Assembly: GCA_027296185.1 (NCBI GenBank)
Contig: JAPUJL010000038.1
Coordinates: forward strand, 1-6,271
DNA from: SAR324 cluster bacterium
GTDB taxonomy: Bacteria > SAR324 > JACQKK01
DNA: 6,271 nucleotides
Direction: 5' to 3'
Positions within the stretch are counted from its first letter, which is position 1, and each line of letters starts with the position of its first letter. The notes below the pieces were generated by a model. It saw only the letters and a program-made list of their open reading frames with translations, did no database searches and was not told where the DNA came from. Both the position numbers and the translations under genes were made by a program. This document shows, piece by piece, positions 3,865 through 6,271 of the stretch.

Positions 3865-6271
3865 GTGACCTGGAACCAGCCCTGGGCGTTCGCCGCGTTG
3901 CTGGCCCTGCCACTGCTCTGGTGGTGGGCCGGGCGCACGATTCGGGGCAGCCGCTCGCCGTGGTGGCGGCTGGTCTATGGATTCCGCATTCTGTGCCTGC
4001 TGCTCATGGCCGGTGCGCTCGCGCAGCCGGTTTGGTGGAGCGTGGAGCGCCGCACCGACTGGCTGTTTCTGGTGGACCGGTCGGCCAGCATCGCCCCCGC
4101 CTCCGCCGAGTGGATGGACGGCTATCTCCAGCGGGCCCGGCAGGCGCTGCAGCCGGACGACCGGCTGGGCGTGGTCTCCTTCGGCGCCGACACCAGGCTG
4201 ACCCTGCCCCTGGGCAGCCCGGCGCGTCCGATGCGGAACGGCGACGGCCCCGATCCGGGCGCGACGGAGCTCAATGGCGCCATCGCGGCCGCACTGGCGG
4301 AGCTGGGGGAATCCGGCAGGCGGCGCATCGTTTTGCTCACCGACGGCAATGCCACCGCCGGAGACGGTGCCGAGGGCGGTCCGGAAGCCATCGCCGAAGT
4401 CGTTGCCCAAGCGGCGCGGCGGGGGGTGAGCATCTATCCCCTCGTGCCGCCGCACCAAGGGGCGGCGAAGGAGGTCGCCCTCCGGCGGATCGTTCTTCCG
4501 CCGCGGGTGAGGCCCGGCGAGGCGTTCCAGGTGGCCGTAACCGCCTACAGCTCCGTGGCGGCGGATGCCGAGCTGGAGTTCCGGTTCAACCGCACCACGC
4601 TCCACAAACGGGTGCGCCTGCAGCCGGGGCGGAACGTGTTTCATGCCGAGTTCACCGCGGAGGAGGCGGGGCTGCAACCGGTGGAGGCCATCGTCCGCAG
4701 CCCGGGCGACCGGCTGATCGAGAACAACCGCCTGCTGCGGCTCCTGGCGGTCGAGGGCGGAACGCGGGTGCTGCTGGTGCGCGACAATGCGGAGCACTCC
4801 CTGCCCCTGGTGCGGGCGCTGGAGATCGAGAACTTGCGGGTGGCGGCCATCGGCCCGGAGGATTTCCCGCGCTCCCTCTCCGAGCTGTTGCCCTACGACG
4901 TGTTGCTGTTCGACAACGTCCCCGCGCCGGCGTTTTCCACCGATCAGATGGAACTGATCCAGGTATTCGTCGAGGAATTCGGCGGCGGGTTCGCCATGGT
5001 GGGCAGCGACCGCAGCTTTGGCGCGGGCGAGTACAGCCACACCGCCGTGGAGCGCATCCTGCCGGTGGACATGGAGGTGCCCGAGCGGCGGGAGATTCCC
5101 TACATCGCGTTGATGATGGTGATCGACAACTCGGAAAGCATGGAAGGGCGGGTCGCCAATGCCCGGGTGGGTTCCAAGCTCGAAGTCGCCAAGCTGGCCT
5201 CCTACTCGGCCATCGAGCTGTTGCGGCCGACGGACCGGGTGGGGGTGGTCTCCTTTAATTCCACCGCCACCCGCACCGTGCCCATGGCCCAGGTGAAGGA
5301 CCTGGGTCCGATCCCCCGCATTCTCGAGCCCCTGGCCGCCGAAGGCGGCACCGACCTCTACGCGGGGCTGGAGGCGGCGGTGGAAGACCTGCGGGCCATC
5401 CGCGCGTTCAAGCGGCACATCATCGTCCTGTCCGACGGGGTCACCCGTTACCGGAAGTTCGACGATCTGGTGAAGTCGGCGGCGCAAGAGGGGATCACGC
5501 TGAGCACCGTCTCGTTCGGCTATTGGGGCGACAAGCAGTTGCTCCGCCGCTTGGCCTCCTGGGGTCAGGGGCAGCATTACCACACCAAGGACCCGACCCA
5601 GATTCCGAGCATTTTCACCAAGGAAGCGACCCGCATCGCCCGGAATATCCTCGAGGAAGTGGAATTCCAGCCCCTGCCCCTCGACGCGGATCACGAGATT
5701 CTCCGCGGAATTTCCGCCGAATCCCTGCCCGTCCTGCGGGGGTTCGTGTTCACCACGGCCAAGGCCGGCGCCGACGTCGTGATCGCCGCGCCCCACCGGG
5801 CACCGCTGCTGGCGGTCCAACGGTTCGGGCTGGGGCGAACGGTCGCCTTCAGCTCGGACCTCTCCACGGCCTGGGGCAAGCACTGGGTGGATTGGCCCCA
5901 GTACCCGCGGTTGGTGGCGCAGATGGTACGCTGGGCGGAACGGCGCACCCTCAAGGGAGAACTACAGGTGCGCGCCAGCCTGCAAGACGGCGTGGCCGTG
6001 GTCGTCGCGGATGCCTACGGCGTGGGCGGGCATTACCTGAACGAGGCCCAATTGCACATGCGGGTGGACTTCCCGGACCGCACCTGGCGGGACGTGAAAT
6101 TCGCTCAGGTGGCACCGGGGCGCTACCGGGCCGAGTTTCCGGCGCGGCAGGAAGGGGGCTACCGGCTCGCCGTGGCCGGGCGCGGCGGCAGCGAGGGGCT
6201 GGCCCCGAAGCTGTTGGGATTCGCCGTCCCCTACCCCCCCGAGTACGCCACGACCGAACCGAACCCGGCCC
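3865..6271 (+). CDS. Membrane-anchored tandem VWA protein with glutamine-amidotransferase-like domain (3' end outside window)
   Basis: The frame is open to the window end, so 802 codons are seen and the C-terminus is missing. GTG at 3865 is the first possible start after an in-frame TGA (3805-3807) and has GGAG 7 bases upstream. Two N-terminal membrane helices (about 7-23 and 37-55) flank a basic loop, which by the positive-inside rule puts the following domains outside the cytoplasm. VWA domain 1 (about 65-195) has Asp71-Ser73-Ser75, Thr134 and Asp160. A beta-rich linker (about 203-295) follows. An amidotransferase-like half (about 298-405, with EEFGGGFAMVGSDRSFGAG) is interrupted by VWA domain 2 (about 411-595; Asp421-Ser423-Ser425, Thr496, Asp524) and resumes at about 605-690. 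After a beta-rich stretch comes VPYPPEY (788-794). Homologues end soon after, typically with a membrane helix. The only cysteine is Cys44, in helix 2, so the amidotransferase fold cannot use a cysteine nucleophile. The function of this family is not established; metal-dependent protein binding is the inference. It is transcribed divergently from the oxidoreductase gene. Confidence 0.93.
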   Translation, partial: MTWNQPWAFAALLALPLLWWWAGRTIRGSRSPWWRLVYGFRILCLLLMAGALAQPVWWSVERRTDWLFLVDRSASIAPASAEWMDGYLQRARQALQPDDRLGVVSFGADTRLTLPLGSPARPMRNGDGPDPGATELNGAIAAALAELGESGRRRIVLLTDGNATAGDGAEGGPEAIAEVVAQAARRGVSIYPLVPPHQGAAKEVALRRIVLPPRVRPGEAFQVAVTAYSSVAADAELEFRFNRTTLHKRVRLQPGRNVFHAEFTAEEAGLQPVEAIVRSPGDRLIENNRLLRLLAVEGGTRVLLVRDNAEHSLPLVRALEIENLRVAAIGPEDFPRSLSELLPYDVLLFDNVPAPAFSTDQMELIQVFVEEFGGGFAMVGSDRSFGAGEYSHTAVERILPVDMEVPERREIPYIALMMVIDNSESMEGRVANARVGSKLEVAKLASYSAIELLRPTDRVGVVSFNSTATRTVPMAQVKDLGPIPRILEPLAAEGGTDLYAGLEAAVEDLRAIRAFKRHIIVLSDGVTRYRKFDDLVKSAAQEGITLSTVSFGYWGDKQLLRRLASWGQGQHYHTKDPTQIPSIFTKEATRIARNILEEVEFQPLPLDADHEILRGISAESLPVLRGFVFTTAKAGADVVIAAPHRAPLLAVQRFGLGRTVAFSSDLSTAWGKHWVDWPQYPRLVAQMVRWAERRTLKGELQVRASLQDGVAVVVADAYGVGGHYLNEAQLHMRVDFPDRTWRDVKFAQVAPGRYRAEFPARQEGGYRLAVAGRGGSEGLAPKLLGFAVPYPPEYATTEPNPA

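Noticed and set aside
3921..5258. A 445-codon plus-strand open frame inside the VWA gene
   Set aside because: It is in a different frame from the VWA domains and encodes low-complexity Gly/Ala/Arg/Pro sequence. It is a GC-rich shadow.
3544..5883. A 779-codon open frame on the minus strand
   Set aside because: It lies antisense to the VWA gene, whose plus-strand frame is open from 3865 to the window end with recognisable domains and metal-site motifs. The minus-strand peptide is a His/Gly/Arg/Gln/Pro-rich sequence without family features, typical of the antisense frame of a GC-rich gene.

Overview
The window is a GC-rich bacterial segment whose third codon positions are mostly G or C. The protein types point to Pseudomonadota, probably a gamma- or betaproteobacterium. 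That placement is inferred from gene content and codon use, not from any marker gene. I see no tRNA, rRNA, CRISPR array, transposase or phage gene.

Left part (199-3395, minus strand): three genes read leftward in the order oxidoreductase, isomerase, acyltransferase. The first is a zinc-independent medium-chain NADPH-dependent alkenal/enone reductase (336 codons). Next, after 69 bp, is a DsbA-fold glutathione-dependent 2-hydroxychromene-2-carboxylate isomerase-like protein (199 codons). After a further 134 bp comes a membrane-associated phospholipid-type acyltransferase (460 codons). The first two could share a transcript and would fit a role in handling reactive or aromatic carbonyl compounds. 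The acyltransferase has its own candidate promoter and a strong ribosome site, so it may be expressed separately.

Centre (3396-3864): a 469 bp non-coding region between divergently transcribed genes. It holds a perfect 17-bp inverted repeat, a pair of 8-bp direct repeats exactly 20 bp apart and several GC-rich hairpins. It is the likely control region for both directions, but I could not find a convincing sigma-70 promoter in it.

Right part (3865 to the window end, plus strand): the largest gene starts at a GTG and runs off the window without a stop, so only its first 802 codons are visible. It encodes a membrane-anchored protein with two von Willebrand A domains, both with complete metal-site motifs. 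The second one interrupts a glutamine-amidotransferase-like domain that cannot be catalytic, because the visible protein has a single cysteine and it lies in a membrane helix. This widespread family has no established function, and it is the most interesting object here. A 2.3 kb open frame on the opposite strand (3544-5883) is only its shadow.

I found no clear evidence of a wholly new system. The best leads are the tandem VWA/pseudo-amidotransferase protein and the structured divergent control region.
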